Below, piece by piece: positions 33,302 to 45,211 of a DNA stretch of 64,000 nt. The notes below the pieces were generated by a model. It was not told the DNA's origin and ran no database searches. It was given only the letters and a program-made list of their open reading frames with translations. This stretch comes from Echria macrotheca (lineage: Eukaryota > Ascomycota > Sordariomycetes > Sordariales > Schizotheciaceae): the NCBI GenBank assembly GCA_030411725.1, contig MU839828.1, positions 3,224,001 through 3,288,000 on the forward strand, in the 5' to 3' direction. Within the stretch, counting starts at the first letter, position 1; the number at the start of each line of letters is the position of its first letter. The position numbers were made by a program, and so were the translations under genes.

Positions 33302-34852
33302 CTACTCAAAGACTATCTTCTTGCCCTGGAACGGCGCGCTCGCACTCTGCGCCTCCTTGGCCTTGCGCTTGGCCTCCCAGCTGGGATGCAGCGGCCCGGT
33401 ATCATCGCGTTTCCGAGGCGGCGGCGCTTTCTGCGGCGCCATGCCATCTCTACCACTATTCCCCCCGCCGCCAGCACTACCACTGTCCCCGTCACCACCG
33501 TTCCCGCGCTCAAACGGATTCCGGATCCCCCGCTTCCATGGCTTGTTCTCTCCATCCACCGCGCCCCGCTTGGGATCCCACCCGGCATCGCGGCCACCTT
33601 GTTTCTGCTGCTGCTGCTGCTTCTTCAGGTGGCGCGCCTCGGCTTTGTACCGCTTCTCCCAGATGGCCTGGCGGGCACGCTGGCCCCGACGGTTCTTGTG
33701 TGTCGACGGGGCGATGTCGATGTCGGACGCTTCCGACTCGGAGCCGGATATGTATCCGCCCATCAGCGTGGGGAGGAATGTCGAGCCTGATGTTTTGATT
33801 GGGGCTGCTGCTTTTTGCTTCTTGTTTGGTGGCCGTGAGATTGCGTCCGAGTCTGAGTCTGAGTCTGAGTCCGAGCCGGACTGGTCGTCATCGTCGTCGT
33901 CGTCGCCGGGGACTTCCTCTGACGAGTGGGATACTGCGTCGCTGAAACCTTGGAACTCGGACTCGGATGATTCAGCCTCTGACTCCGGGTCTGCGTCGGA
34001 TTCATCTGACGTAACTTCGTTGGGATCGAGGTCGTCTGTGATATCTTCGTCGTCTATGCCATCAGCCTCATCGTCAGTGATCTCCATCGGATCTAGGTAG
34101 CTGGTTGTCGGTTTTGGTTTCGCTCGGCTTCTCTTTCCCGCCTCTTCTTCTCCCTCCGCTTCCGAATCCTCCTCGCCAGACGAAGAAGCAAGAAGATCAT
34201 CGAGCTGGGATATGGCCTTTTCCTCCTGGGCCAGGTCTGAGTCGTCTTCCTCCAACTTTTTGGTCTGGTCCTTTTCGGGTTTCTTGTTTTCTCGGCTCTC
34301 GGTTTCTGCTTTCCCCTTTTCAGGTTTGCCGGTCGAGTCCCCCTTCTTTCCCCTCCCTCTCTTGTCCGGAACCGGTACCCCTAGCGCCTTGCAAACGGCC
34401 GCAATGGCATTGTCCGTGGCGCCCCGCACCTCTTGCCGATTCGCCAGCCCGCTGGTAACATTGTGCAGCGCGATCCTCTCATCCTCGGTCAGCTCGGGCT
34501 TTGGGATGCCCGCTTTTATCTCGGCGGGCAGCTTTGGCGATTCGGCAACCGACTTGACGCGGAGCAGCGCAGAGCAGAGGTGGGCATGGGCGGCCTGGTG
34601 GAGATCGAGGGACTGTCAGTCAGTTAGTGAAAGTGCCCGTCTGATCTGATATACAGCGCTAAAGCAAACCTTGAGCACAACCACCTCCTTCTCGATGCGC
34701 GCCTTCTTGTCGGCCGGTACCTTTGCATCGTGCAGCCGCTTCGACTGGCGCTGTCGCTCGAACCCCTTGGCCGTCTTGAACGCGTGGTGCAGCTCGTTCC
34801 TGGCACGGGTCACCGCCTCGCCAATGTCATCTTCCCGCTTCCGTTTCGGCAT
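33302..34852 (-). CDS. bud22: Bud22-like ribosome biogenesis protein
   Basis: Two exons, 34852-34670 (61 codons) and 34612-33302, intron 57 bp (GTTTGC ... CTGAC ... ACAG); 497 residues. N-terminus MPKRKREDDIGEAVTRARNE is basic and helical; the middle is highly acidic (Asp/Glu/Ser runs); the C-terminus has RQAIWEKRYKAEARHLKK and ends LHPSWEAKRKAKE ... FQGKKIVFE, the hallmark of the Bud22/SRFBP1 family. Yeast Bud22 is nucleolar and needed for 18S rRNA maturation and 40S production; the name comes from a budding-pattern screen. The first exon was found by splice signals only. It shares a 460-bp promoter region with cdc31. Confidence 0.9.
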
Positions 34853-35312
34853 TTTTTTTGGTCTGGACACCCTAACGTGACGCTTGCAGACGGACCGGTC
34901 GTTTCTTTGAATGCAGACGTTCGTCAAAGTCGAAAACCTCGCTACAAGAATTTTCGGTGGGGAATTGATGATTGACAGGGGTCCCCTCACTGCTTCCCGA
35001 TCGCGCACGGACATATCCGTCGACGCGTACAGTGGAATTCTGCAAACGCGACGACGCGCCGACCCGATCTTTGTCTGGAGGGGAACTTCGGAGGGGCTGT
35101 TCTTTGGGGACGACAACTCTTTACAGGAATACAATGAGTCCATCAACAAGACTTTGCTCGCCTCGGATTGCCACTTGAAAGCTTTTGTTTATTTTGATCC
35201 ATCGAAAACCGTTTCATCGAATTTACCATTATTCTCACCCACCCGACCTTACCGATCCATCTCTTACTTGCGCCCGACCGCTTTCGCGCCGGGCCAGAAG
35301 AAAGAACAGAAA
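34853..35312. other. Bidirectional promoter region bud22/cdc31
   Basis: 460 bp between two divergent start codons. No TATA box recognised; the cdc31 side has a CT-rich leader (35220-35270). Confidence 0.45.
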
Positions 35313-35907
35313 ATGGCATCCGGTGCGCGCCCAATACAGTACACCATCCCATCACGGGAAGACTTCACCAAGCTATCAGATGAGCAAAAAGCCCGGATTG
35401 GCGAAGCTGTAAGCCTGTTTTAAAGCCCCCCCCCTCCTCTCCAACCCTTACTGATAGCAATTCAAGTTCGACCTCTTCGACTCCAACAAAGACGGCTTCC
35501 TCTCGTACGAAGAATTCCGCTTCGTCCTGCGCGCTCTCGGCTTCGAGCTGCCCAAGCAGCAGACCTTCGAGCTGCTCGTCCGCCACGGCCAGAAGCCCGC
35601 GAACTGGCCGCACGACCAGGAGTGCGCGCCCGTCTACCGCCAGTTCAATCTGACCACCACACAAGCCATCGCCGGCTCGCTGATCCGCCAGCGCGACCCG
35701 CGCGAGGAGCTGCGCCGTGCGTTTCGGCTGTTCGATATCGATGGCAAGGGCATGATCACGCAGGAGGACCTGCGGCGCGTCAGCAAGCAGGTCGGCAATA
35801 ATATACCCGATGCGGATATTGTGGCTATGGTGGAGGAGTTTGATGCCTCGGGCAAGGGGGGGGTTGATGAGGATGAGTTTTTAAGGTTGATGATGTCGAA
35901 GAAGTGA
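35313..35907 (+). CDS. cdc31: Centrin, Cdc31-type EF-hand protein
   Basis: Exons 35313-35408 and 35467-35907, intron 58 bp (GTAAGC ... CTGAT ... TCAAG); 178 residues. EF-hand 1 is canonical (DSNKDGFLSYEE), EF-hand 2 has lost its calcium loop and is replaced by a longer segment with HGQKPANWPHDQE, EF-hands 3 (DIDGKGMITQED) and 4 (DASGKGGVDEDE) retain loop geometry though the Gly at position 6 and Lys at position 5 make affinity uncertain. RDPREELRRAFRLFD is the centrin linker. Centrin/Cdc31 acts at the spindle pole body and also in mRNA export (TREX-2) and nucleotide-excision repair. Confidence 0.88.
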
Positions 35908-36537
35908 GGCTGGCGGGGATGATTGCGTGCAACTTGTTTGTTGGGCATTGTAAAAGGAGAACGCGGGATGACAAGTTTGATACCCGAGCGGTTTACGTCT
36001 GTCGTTGGGTTGGCCCACGATTGGTCTGGAGAGAGCTTTTAGGGGCATATATAATGTCAGGATGTCTTTGTTTGTCAGTTTCGGTGAATGCATTGAGTGG
36101 GCGGCTCCCGGGTAGACCGGGCGTCTTAGTGAGAAGGCGCTGTCAAAGCTTGGGAGACCGAGATGGTCACAGTTGAGACGCTGTCTCCAATTCTCAAAGT
36201 CCAACCGCTGTCTGTAGGAGAGCACGTATAACAGGGGGGTTTCCCATACTCTCTCAGTTAAATGAAATGACTGCAAGATCACCATCCAAACAAGATGTGT
36301 ATTAGTTCTGCCCAAACGCGGGCCTCCTAAGGCCAAAATGTCTACGGCCTAGTGTCTTCTCCCTCCGCAACATTGTTGAGAAATACCTCGACTACTTCTA
36401 CACGCTGGTTACAGATTTTCTCAAAGTTATTTATCAAATACAATGCTGCAACTACCAGATATATAAACCAACCAGCAGGCCGAGTCTGACCCCTGAACAA
36501 TACTGCTATACAATATCTAGCCCCCGAGATACACCAC
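35908..36537. other. Convergent intergenic region
   Basis: Between cdc31 (plus) and the DUF1295 gene (minus); nothing recognisable beyond presumed 3' UTRs. Confidence 0.45.
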
Positions 36538-37675
36538 TTAGAAAAGCTTAGGAAAGAACTTGGGCGTATTCCTCTTCCACTCCAAATACTCCTTATTATC
36601 CCCAAACCGCTTATCATACTTCTTCTCGCTCAACGGGACGCCACTCACGCGGAGCAGCAAGAACGTCACAAAAGCCGGACTCGCAAAACACACAGCCAAC
36701 GCCGCCGCCGGACTCAACCCGAGCGCGGCCCGGACCGGACTCGAAACCAACACGCCCGCGGCGGCCGTCGCGATGCCCGTCCACAGGGTCGACTCGCCGA
36801 AGTAATTCGGATGACGACTGCACACCACCACCACCACCATATTAGCCTCCTCCAGCTTTGAACGACAGGAGACAAACATACCTCTTACTCCAAAGCCCCC
36901 TCGTCAAGAACTGCTCATCATGCACCTTCCCCCTCTTCTCCCCCAACCACCTCGCCTTCTGCGCATCCGCCACCGCCTCGATCGTGATCCCTCCGACAAA
37001 CAAGCCCAACCCCAACAGATCCGTCACCCTCAAACCCATGCCCGCGAACGCCGCAGCCGGCACGGCGTTCACCGCAATAACCGGCAGCGCGCACACAGAA
37101 ATCCAAACCGCCTGGACGGCGTAGGCGACGGCATACCGGGAGGGTGAAGTCTTGATCTTGTCGAAGCGCGAGTCCTTGCCCTCCTGGAGGACCCTGCTGA
37201 AGAGATATGTGCCCACTGTTCTCATCAATACTTGCCCACTCTCTTAGAGAGATAAAAAAAAGCTCGAAAAAAAACTCGAAAAAAAGAGAAAGAAAAAAAG
37301 GGGAGAAAAGGGGGAACACATACACCGCACAGCCCATAAACAGACAGCCCCACTCAACACAACCTGCCTCCAATTCCACCCCATCCCCAATCCCATCCCC
37401 AATCCCAATCCACCAGCCTTATTACCATATGCCGCCGCCGTCTGACCACTAGCCAAAACCTTCCCCCGCAAAACGGGGAGATACAGACTCAGCGCGGAAA
37501 CAGCGACATACGTCAGCGCGCCGGAAAAGTCGTAGAAGCGGTCCGACTGGGCCGCGATCGAGGGGACCGCGAAGGCCGTCTGGATGGCTATGACGGCCGA
37601 GACGGACGGAACCAAGGTCCGGAGGAGGGGGGACTTGAAGTTTGTGAGGTGGAGGAGGTGTTGGAGGAGTGTCAT
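36538..37675 (-). CDS. DUF1295 family integral membrane protein (steroid-reductase-like)
   Basis: Three exons: 37675-37324, 37215-36882 and 36817-36538; introns 108 bp (GTATGT, very T-rich) and 64 bp; 321 residues. Several hydrophobic helices run through the whole protein. The C-terminal motif SRHPNYFGESTLWTG and final LEWKRNTPKFFP are the signature of DUF1295/3-oxo-5-alpha-steroid 4-dehydrogenase-like C-terminal proteins, related to ICMT and sterol reductases; the His-Pro-Asn-Tyr-Phe-Gly-Glu motif lies near the NADPH/substrate pocket in that superfamily. Substrate unknown. The coding start is preceded by an A17 tract (in sense orientation) in the 5' leader. The splice into exon 2 was chosen because only the GTATGT donor restores the frame. 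Confidence 0.85.
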
Positions 37676-38211
37676 TTTCTTCTTCTGCTTCTTTTTTTTT
37701 TTTTTTTTGGCCTTCCTTCCGAGATCTTCTATTTTTCTAGGTACGATGCTTCTCCTTAATCTCTTTGATGGTCCAGGTTGGTAGGTTGGTAGGTAGGGGA
37801 ATGTCTGTAGGGAGGGAGGAAGGGGGTGGGATATATACTGCTTGAGGCTTGAGGAATGGCGGGGTAATAAGGACGGGATGTGTGTTCAAGTCAGCAACCA
37901 CACAGGTAGGTGATCGACGCAACTATGAAGGATAATGAATGAGATGTGTTCTTTTTTTCTCTCTTTTCAATTAGGATTCAAAGGTGGTTGGATTTGAAGA
38001 GGTTCATTAAAGGCGGTGTAACATGACGACATGCGATTATTACAGCAGCCGCTCTGATCTCGGGTGTCACTCCCCCAACTCCAGATCGGAGACGGCCCGC
38101 GGCCCATCGGATGCTGACCCACCCCTGAATGGATTCAGGCGACAACAAAATTCTACACCAAAATTGATGCAGCGCTGTTTCTTTTTCTATCCAGGATATC
38201 CGTAGTACGCC
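37676..38211. other. Intergenic with homopolymer leader
   Basis: Upstream region of the DUF1295 gene and presumed 3' region of the P450 gene. Contains T17 at 37692-37708 on the plus strand and a second shorter T run near 37950. Confidence 0.5.
37692..37708 (-). repeat. A17 homopolymer in 5' leader
   Basis: Seventeen T on the plus strand, hence A17 in the leader of the DUF1295 gene, ending 17 nt before its ATG. Confidence 0.8.
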
Positions 38212-39884
38212 TTACGCCTTCGCGCTCATCCGCGGCCTGACCGTCACCGGCAACCCCCCAAGCATAGGCAGCGTCAGACTGCTCCCGCTGACCCTCTCCT
38301 TGTCGTCCAGCGGCGCAAAGTCAAAAAGCCAGGCCATGGTCGGGATAACCTGCACCGCAATCGCCTCGGCCATCTTCTTGCCCAGACACGTCCTCGACCC
38401 GCCGTAAAAGACAGGAAACTCCGACGCGCTCCTCGACACCAGCTTGCCGTCGTCCAAAAACCTCTCGGGCCTGAATGTGTCCGCATCCCCGCCCCACGTC
38501 AACTTGGACCGCTGCATCGCCCACAGACACCACACCAAGATGGATTCCTTGGGCAGCACGGTCCCATCCGGGAGCGCCGCGTCCTGCATGCACTGTCTGA
38601 TCTCGAACGGGATGGGTGGGTAAAGCCGTAGAACCTCGTAAAACACAGCCATGGCGTAGGGCATGGAGGCGGCCGTGAAGATGGTCGGGTCGAATTGCTC
38701 TTCGGCTGGCGATATTTCCTCGTCCGCAAACCGCTTCTCAACCTCCTGGCGGATCCTGTCCACCACCCGTGGGTGTCGCATAAGTAGGTAAAATGTCCAT
38801 GTCAGAGCCTGGCCCGTCGTGTCCCTCCCGGCCGAAAGATACGTCAAGGCAGCATCTGCCACCATTTCCTCGTTGGGAATAGCATCCAGTAGGGACTGGA
38901 TAAGACTTCCAGAGATTTGGTCAAGCTTGCTCTCGTCGTGATTCTGATCGTGCACCTTCTGAGTCCTCCGATCTTCGACAGCGCTTGCTACTATGCGCCG
39001 CCCAAAACTCTTGACAGTCTTGATAGACCTCCGGAGCTTGGCGCCTAAGAATATCTCGGTAACCGGCCAGAGTGGGTTCTGGAACCGCTCGGCCGTGCCA
39101 CCAGACGCATAGTCGAACGACTTGGAAAATTCGTCGTCGGCGTGCATTTCCATCTGACAAGTTAGTAGGGAACAAAAAATTCCGGGCCAAGTACTCACGT
39201 TGTACGCCATCTTGCCCATCAGCTTGGTCGTAATGCCGTGGAACACATGTTGCAAGTCAACAACACCCGTCTTCGACTGGAGGTCCTCGATGCTCTCGCG
39301 CAAATACTGGGGCAGCGCCACTTCAGTGAGTACCCTGAGATTTGCTGTATTGAGAAAGCTGAGGCCGGCCTTCCTCTGTGTCTTCCAGAAATCACCGTCG
39401 GCATTGATGATGCCGTTGCCTGTGCCACCCAGTGTCAGCGCTGCCGTGTAACATTCAAGTCCCAGTCTTACCAAACAGATCCCATGTGCGACCCTTGACA
39501 AACATCCCCTTGGTAAAGATGCCCTCGTGCTTGAATACAAACTCCAAGTTCCGCGGGTCGTGGATCAGCACACCCGGGGGCAATGTCGGCACAGACAGAG
39601 CGACCGTCTCATATCCAAAGAGGCGCTGACACCTGTCGAACCAGGCAAACAGTTTCCACCGGTCCTGAAGGAATTGGATGCCATTTCCGACCAGAGGCAG
39701 CGTATTTGGGGGGTTTCTGGGCTTTGTCAGTTCAGACCCTCGGAGAGCGCTGCCAAGACGCTCACCTTAGCGGTTTACCGTTGCGCCGGATAGCTCTTCT
39801 CCAGCGAGCGACGGCGCGGAACACCAACGCAATAATGACGGCACCGATGGCACAGAGCGCCGGGTGTCTGTCGATGAGACCCAT
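38212..39884 (-). CDS. Cytochrome P450 monooxygenase (CYP52-like)
   Basis: Four exons: 39884-39766, 39716-39472, 39419-39199 and 39153-38212; introns 49, 52 and 45 bp; 508 residues. An N-terminal hydrophobic anchor (about 9-26) is followed by a Pro-rich hinge (NPPNTLPLVGNG). The oxygen-binding I-helix reads LSAGRDTTGQALTW, the ExxR is EVLRLYPPIPFEIR, the PERF-type motif is FRPERF, and the heme loop is FYGGSRTCLGKKMAE with Cys451 as the iron ligand. The pattern resembles the CYP52/fatty-acid omega-hydroxylase side of the family, but substrate is not deducible. It would act in the endoplasmic reticulum with NADPH-P450 reductase. All catalytic motifs are intact. No biosynthetic cluster genes are adjacent. 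Confidence 0.93.
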
Positions 39885-40693
39885 TCTGGGCGCTGGGGGT
39901 AGGTGTTCAGCGGGAGCCGGGAGTCCCCAGCTCTAGAGGACATGCATTGATTCGACTGTTTAGGATACTGAGTGTTTGGGCAGGTCTGTTGTAACTTGTA
40001 ACTTCAAGGTCTGGTAAAGCTTGCAATTAAGTCTTGGCTGTCTATTACAGCGCCGTAGACTTCAATTCCGCAGAGAGCCAAAGAGTTCAGATGTGCTTGT
40101 CAGGTTGTCAGCTGCCACGCGGCAGTTCGATCTAGGATGTCGAGCTTGTGAAGCACCGGAGATGACGCAGTCAATTCACGGTCAGCTCATCGGACGACTC
40201 AGCCAGAAGACCCCCTGTCGCCTACGAGTCCTGTGGCTGAGGCCGAGCAGCGCCACCAAGCCGCTGTAAATTGTGAAACGGTTCCTGCATTCCGCTGTGG
40301 CCGCCCTTGTGTGACGCCAAAATTCCCCGTACCCCACCTAGAAAGTCCATAACGTCATGCCGACGACAACGTTGCGATACGCGAGGCGGTCGGCAGAAGT
40401 ACCGCACTTTGGATCTCTGAGCGTCAATTGGCGAATTGGATATCTAGTTTCCCTCGAGATCTTGCCAACGTGATACGCGCCGGCGACGGAACCTCTCTCT
40501 TTTGGCAGCAGCAGCGATAATCGCCCTTGGCACGGAACACAACTCGGGGGCGGACTGAGAAGCGGCGAACACGCGACCTTTTTGTCTGTCGCGCAAGCCA
40601 TCGGCCATCGTGTCGCTTATTCTCTTGCCTCTCGATATTTAGAGCCGAGCAGCGCCGTCGCAATATTGTGTCAGTTGGTGTCGCACCGTCAAC
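39885..40693. other. Divergent intergenic region
   Basis: Upstream of the P450 gene (minus) and the methyltransferase-like gene (plus). No gene and no clear TATA box. Confidence 0.45.
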
Positions 40694-41811
40694 ATGGCGC
40701 CCCTCGTCCCCCGCATGCATCTCTTCGAGATCGATGACCAGACCTGGTAGGGAAACTCGGAATCCGACCTCATCCCGACTCTACGAGTGTCACACTAACT
40801 ATTTGCCACAGGTTTCCGTCCTTCCTGCGCGCGCGAGTTCAAGCAGCCCTCACAACAGTCTGGACGACGCGGGTAAGCGAATGCCGTCGCCCGCAGCACA
40901 TCGACTGACCACCGCAGGTCCCCTATCTTCAACCCCAATCCCCAGCGCAGCTGGTCGCCCGCCTGATATCCAGCCAACTCGGCTCCTCAGTGCGCGACTA
41001 TGTCTTCATAGACTTTTGCGCCGGCGGCGGGGGTCCCACGCCCTCGATCGAGAAACACCTCAACCAGACCATATCCTCATCCTCACCTTGCTCTTCCTCT
41101 TCCTCGTCTCTCACCAACGGCACCTCCAGCGGCAGCAACGCAAGCTACGCAGCCGTAGCCGCCGCCTCCCCCCCTCTCCGACCCGTCCGCTTCGTCCTAA
41201 CCGACCTCCACCCGCACCTGCCCGACTGGAAGAAAGCCGCGTCCCTCTCCCCAAACCTGTCCTACATCCCCACGTCCGTCGACGCCGCCCACGCCCCCGC
41301 CGACCTCGTCGGCCGCTACAAGTCGCAAGGCCAAAAGGTCTTTCGCCTCTACAACCTCGCCTTCCACCACTTCGACGACCCGCTCGCCCGCGCCATCCTC
41401 AAGAACACGCTCGACACGTCCGACGGCTTCGGCATCTTCGAGCTCCAGGACCGCTCGTTTCTCGACGGCTTCGTCACGCTCTGTCTCTACGGCATCGGCA
41501 TCTTCCTCGCAGCGCCGTTCTACGCTTTCAAGTGGCGGTCGCCCGCTACCTTGATCTTTACGTATCTGCTTCCGATCTTGCCGTTCGTGCTCGTCTTTGA
41601 CGGGTGGATCTCGGCACTCCGTACCAGGACGCCGGATGAGGTCGAGGCGCTGCTGCGTACCTGTGGGGCCGAGGGGGGAGAGGAGGAGATTAAGCGGTGG
41701 GAGGTACGGAGTGGAAAGGTGCCTATTATGTGGCCTATTGGATCTCTCAGTTGGATTATCTGCGTGCGCAGGGGGGAGGACGATGACGAGCAGCGTAGCC
41801 GGGGGAATTAA
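40694..41811 (+). CDS. SAM-methyltransferase-like membrane protein of unknown function
   Basis: Three exons: 40694-40746, 40812-40872 and 40918-41811; introns 65 and 45 bp; 335 residues starting MAPLVPRMHLFEIDDQTWFP. The core resembles a class I methyltransferase: motif I DFCAGGGGPTPSIE (70-83), an acidic motif II TDLHPH (133-138) and a motif IV-like NLAFHHFDDP (184-193). A Ser/Thr/Ala-rich insert (about 90-122) separates motif I from the next strand. Unusually, two hydrophobic segments (about 222-242 and 247-266) follow the catalytic region, suggesting attachment to a membrane. I recognise it as a conserved fungal protein but know no function; the role and substrate are open. Confidence 0.82.
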
Positions 41812-42590
41812 GTATGCTAGAGGTAATGGACATGAGAGACGGTTGGCGGTAGATGGAGGACTTGTGACAAACTGGAAAAATTTGGAAAAGTACCTCATGC
41901 AACATCACTCAATATCAACCCCATGATATAGAGCTACCAGCGAAGAAACCAAATATCTCCGTGTTCCGTGCAAACAGTCCTTTACTATCCATTAGGCTTC
42001 CCAGACTTTTGACCCAGATTTCATAAGTAATAGTTGATGGTTTGCCGTGGCAAGTTTCCTTACCTGTTAATGCAGTGGTCACTCCTAAGGAACCTTGAAG
42101 TGATTTTGATGTGCCAAGAGATCACATATGTACACAGGAGAGACAAAGATGTGTAAACATTTTCAATTCGACTAAAACCGCACCTCAACAATTACCACAC
42201 GCTGGGCTCGCCCGGTTCCGCTCGTCGAACCAATCATGGGCGGCCGCGATAACCCCCAACCCCTATTTTGGCCATAACCTAGTCCCCCGGGTACTGTAAC
42301 CACTATTTGCGTTTCTAATCACAGCCCTCCATCTCCCGGGCTGTCTCTCCCAGTCTAATGATGGCGTCGTAAAACATGCGCGGCTGTATGAGCACGAGCG
42401 CGCTTATAAAGGAGATAGAAAAGGAGATAGAACAAATAACCATTTGGTAATATCCTCCAAGAACGGTTGGAAAGGATGAAAACAAAAAGCATAAGCGCCG
42501 GTATCCCAATGCATATTCTCTCCTCCTTCTGGAGAGGGAGAGTCTCGAAAGGACAACTAGGAAAGTCGCACCGCCGTCGATGCTGCTGCT
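41812..42590. other. Convergent intergenic region
   Basis: Between the methyltransferase-like gene and pck1, both pointing inward. Nothing recognised except presumed 3' UTRs. Confidence 0.45.
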
Positions 42591-45211
42591 TTATACCACC
42601 GGGCCAGCCTTGATCACATCCTCGGTCGCTTCGCTCTCGTACTTCTTGAAGTTTTCGAGGAAGAGCTTGCCGAGCTTGGTGACCTCCTGGTCGAAGCTCT
42701 CGTTCCCGGCGGTCCACGCCTTCTTGGGGTTGAGCAGCTCCGACGGGACGCCGGGGCACGAGGTCGGCACCTGGAGGTTGAAGACGTCGTAGTTCTCGTA
42801 CTCAACCTTGGCGAGCTCGCCGCTGTGGATGGCGTCGAGGATGGCGCGCGTGTACTTGAGCGGACAACGCTTGCCGCCCTGCGAGAAGCCCGCACCGACC
42901 CAGCCGGTGTTGAGGAGCCAGGCATTGGTGTTGTGGGTCTCGATCTTGTCCGCCAGCATCTTGGCGTACCGCATGGGATGCAGAGCCAGGAAGGGCTGGG
43001 CGAAGCACGACGAGAAGGTCGCCTGGGGTTCAAGAACACCATCCTCGGTACCGGCCATCTTAGAGGTGTAGCCGCTGATGAAGTGGAACATGGTCTGCGC
43101 GCTGTTCAGCTTCGAGATGGGAGGCAGGACGCCCCTCGCGTCGCATGTAAGGAGAATGATGTTGGACGGGTGATTATTAGACAGGCAAGGGATCTTGGCG
43201 TTGTTGATGTACTCGATCGGGTACGCGCAGCGGGTGTTCTCCGTCAGAGTCGAGTCGTCGTAATCGACGATACGGGTCTCAGGATCGAAGACGACGTTCT
43301 CCAGGACGGACCCGTAGCGGATGGCGCCGAAAATATCGGGCTCCTTCTCCGCAGACAGACCAATAGTCTTGGCGTAGCAGCCGCCCTCAATGTTGAAGAC
43401 GCCACGATCGCTCCAGCAGTGCTCGTCGTCGCCGATCAGGGCACGGTTGGGATCCGCCGAAAGGGTAGTCTTGCCGGTGCCAGAAAGACCGAAGAACAGA
43501 GTCACATCCCCATCCTTGCCCTCGTTTGCCGAAGAGTGCAGGGTGAGAATGTTATGCTTGACGGGAGCCTCGTAGAACATGACCGTAAATACTCCTTTCT
43601 TCATCTCGCCAGCGTACTCAGTGCCGAGAATGACCATTTCTTTCTCGGCGAAATTGATGGCCACTGAAGTACCAGAGGTCATACCTTCCGTGTACCGGTT
43701 GGCGGGGAACGAGCCGGCGTTGTAGATTGTGTAATCCGGATGGAAATGCTCGAGCTCTTCTCGTGGCGGGCGGATCAACATGTTGCGCATGAAGAGGGCG
43801 TGATAGGCGCGAGCGCATACGACGCGTACGCGGATCCGGTACTTCTCATCCCACCCAGCATAACCGTCGACGACGTAGATGCGATTCCTGGTGTTGAGGT
43901 AGTCGATGGCACGCTCGCGGTTGATTTTCCAAACCTGATTGGCGCACCGTTAGCATCTCCATTCCCCCTTGTGTCGCAAAAAGAAAAAGAAAGGCTTGAT
44001 TGGCTAGCCACTCCGGGTGGGGCCGCGGCCCTTGCTCGGCTATCGGTTGCGGGGTGCATATCTTGGGACGAGGGGCTGCAGGCAATGACGAAAGCGACTG
44101 GGGCTTCGAGGAGGGGCACCCGATTCAACAATGACACCAAACCATAACAATGACGATGGCCGACATCAGCCCAGCGCCGTAGCACGCTTCCGGGCGCCCG
44201 AGAGCCACGATGCAGCATGACCGGTGCCAAGGGAGATGACGTCCGCCAGCAACAGGCCGAGGCCCCGCGGCAATGGCTGAGAAAACACGAGATTCGATGC
44301 CCTCGTGACCTCGTCCAGCGCCGAGGGGCCACCCCGGCGTGCCCGGTCATGGCGTGGTGTGGGGAAGAGGAAAGGTCAGGAAATCGTGAAAAATCAAAAT
44401 CGTGCTCACCTCAGGCGTCATAGGCTTGTTGACGGGTCCCCACCTAGAATACCATTGTCGTCAGCAGATGGTCAACAAAACAATCGATGGTTGTGCGTTG
44501 CACAATATGCCGATGGGGTGGAGTGTGGTGTGCTGTAGTGTATGCCAGATGCGATATCCATGCGGTGCGACGTACCAGATGTCATTCTCAGACGTCTCCT
44601 CCTTGACAATCCGCTTGTCAAGCGGCGAACGGCCCGTCTTCTTGCCGGAGTATGCTGTCAGGGCGCCGCTGGAGGTGATGGCCGTACCAGTCTCGTACAC
44701 CTTCCCAACGATCAACAGATGTCCAAATACCGGGAAGAGGATATTCTTACCAAGGCGTCTTCGTAGAGAGCGGCAACAGAGGGGTTGGGAATCTGTTGAC
44801 AGCAGCAATTAGCTTAGAGTTCGAATCCGCCATGGACGCCGACTTACGATAGCGACGCGGTCATAGTCGATGTGGGCCTTCTCGTGGAGTTCCTCCTCGA
44901 GCTCGGTGTGCTCAACTTGCGGCCTGTGAGGGTCCCAGTTAGCAATGGAAATGCCACCGAGACGCAGACATCAGGCCAAACTTACTGAACACCACCGGGG
45001 TGGAGGCCAGTCTTGTTAACGGTTCCGACGAGCACTGGACGGAAGTTAGCGGCGAAGTTCCACTACGACTGGTTCAGACGGCGGCGACGGGAAGGGAGGA
45101 CTTGCTCTTGACGGCTTGGGGAGAATATCCAGAATGTAGCTGTTGCGAGCGAGGACCCTTGACGTTTGGATCGGTGTAGGGAGAAGCGGTTCTGGCAACG
45201 GGGTCCTTCAT
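42591..45211 (-). CDS. pck1: Phosphoenolpyruvate carboxykinase (ATP)
   Basis: Minus strand. Secure exons: 44986 inward from about 45062, then 44923-44848, 44792-44751, 44700-44576, 44443-44410 and 43934-42591. The catalytic part carries GLSGTGKTTLSADP (ATP-binding P-loop), GDDEHCWSD, EGGCYAK, NTGWVGAGF and RCPLKYTRAILD, all diagnostic. It converts oxaloacetate plus ATP to PEP and CO2, the committing step of gluconeogenesis, in the cytosol. The 475-bp intron (43935-44409) between MTPE and VWKINRERA is unusually long. The 5' end is unsure: ATG at 45211 opens MKDPVARTASPYTD, and linking it to TVNKTGLHPGGVQ requires either a 50-bp intron (about 45063-45112, weak GTCAAG donor, CTGAAC branch, TAG acceptor) or another donor. 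A TATA-like box lies 225 bp upstream. Expression is probably glucose-repressed (family knowledge). Confidence 0.92.

Noticed and set aside
44811..44830. GTTCGAATCC, resembling a tRNA B box
   Set aside because: It sits within a pck1 intron, with no A box at the right distance and no cloverleaf that I can draw.
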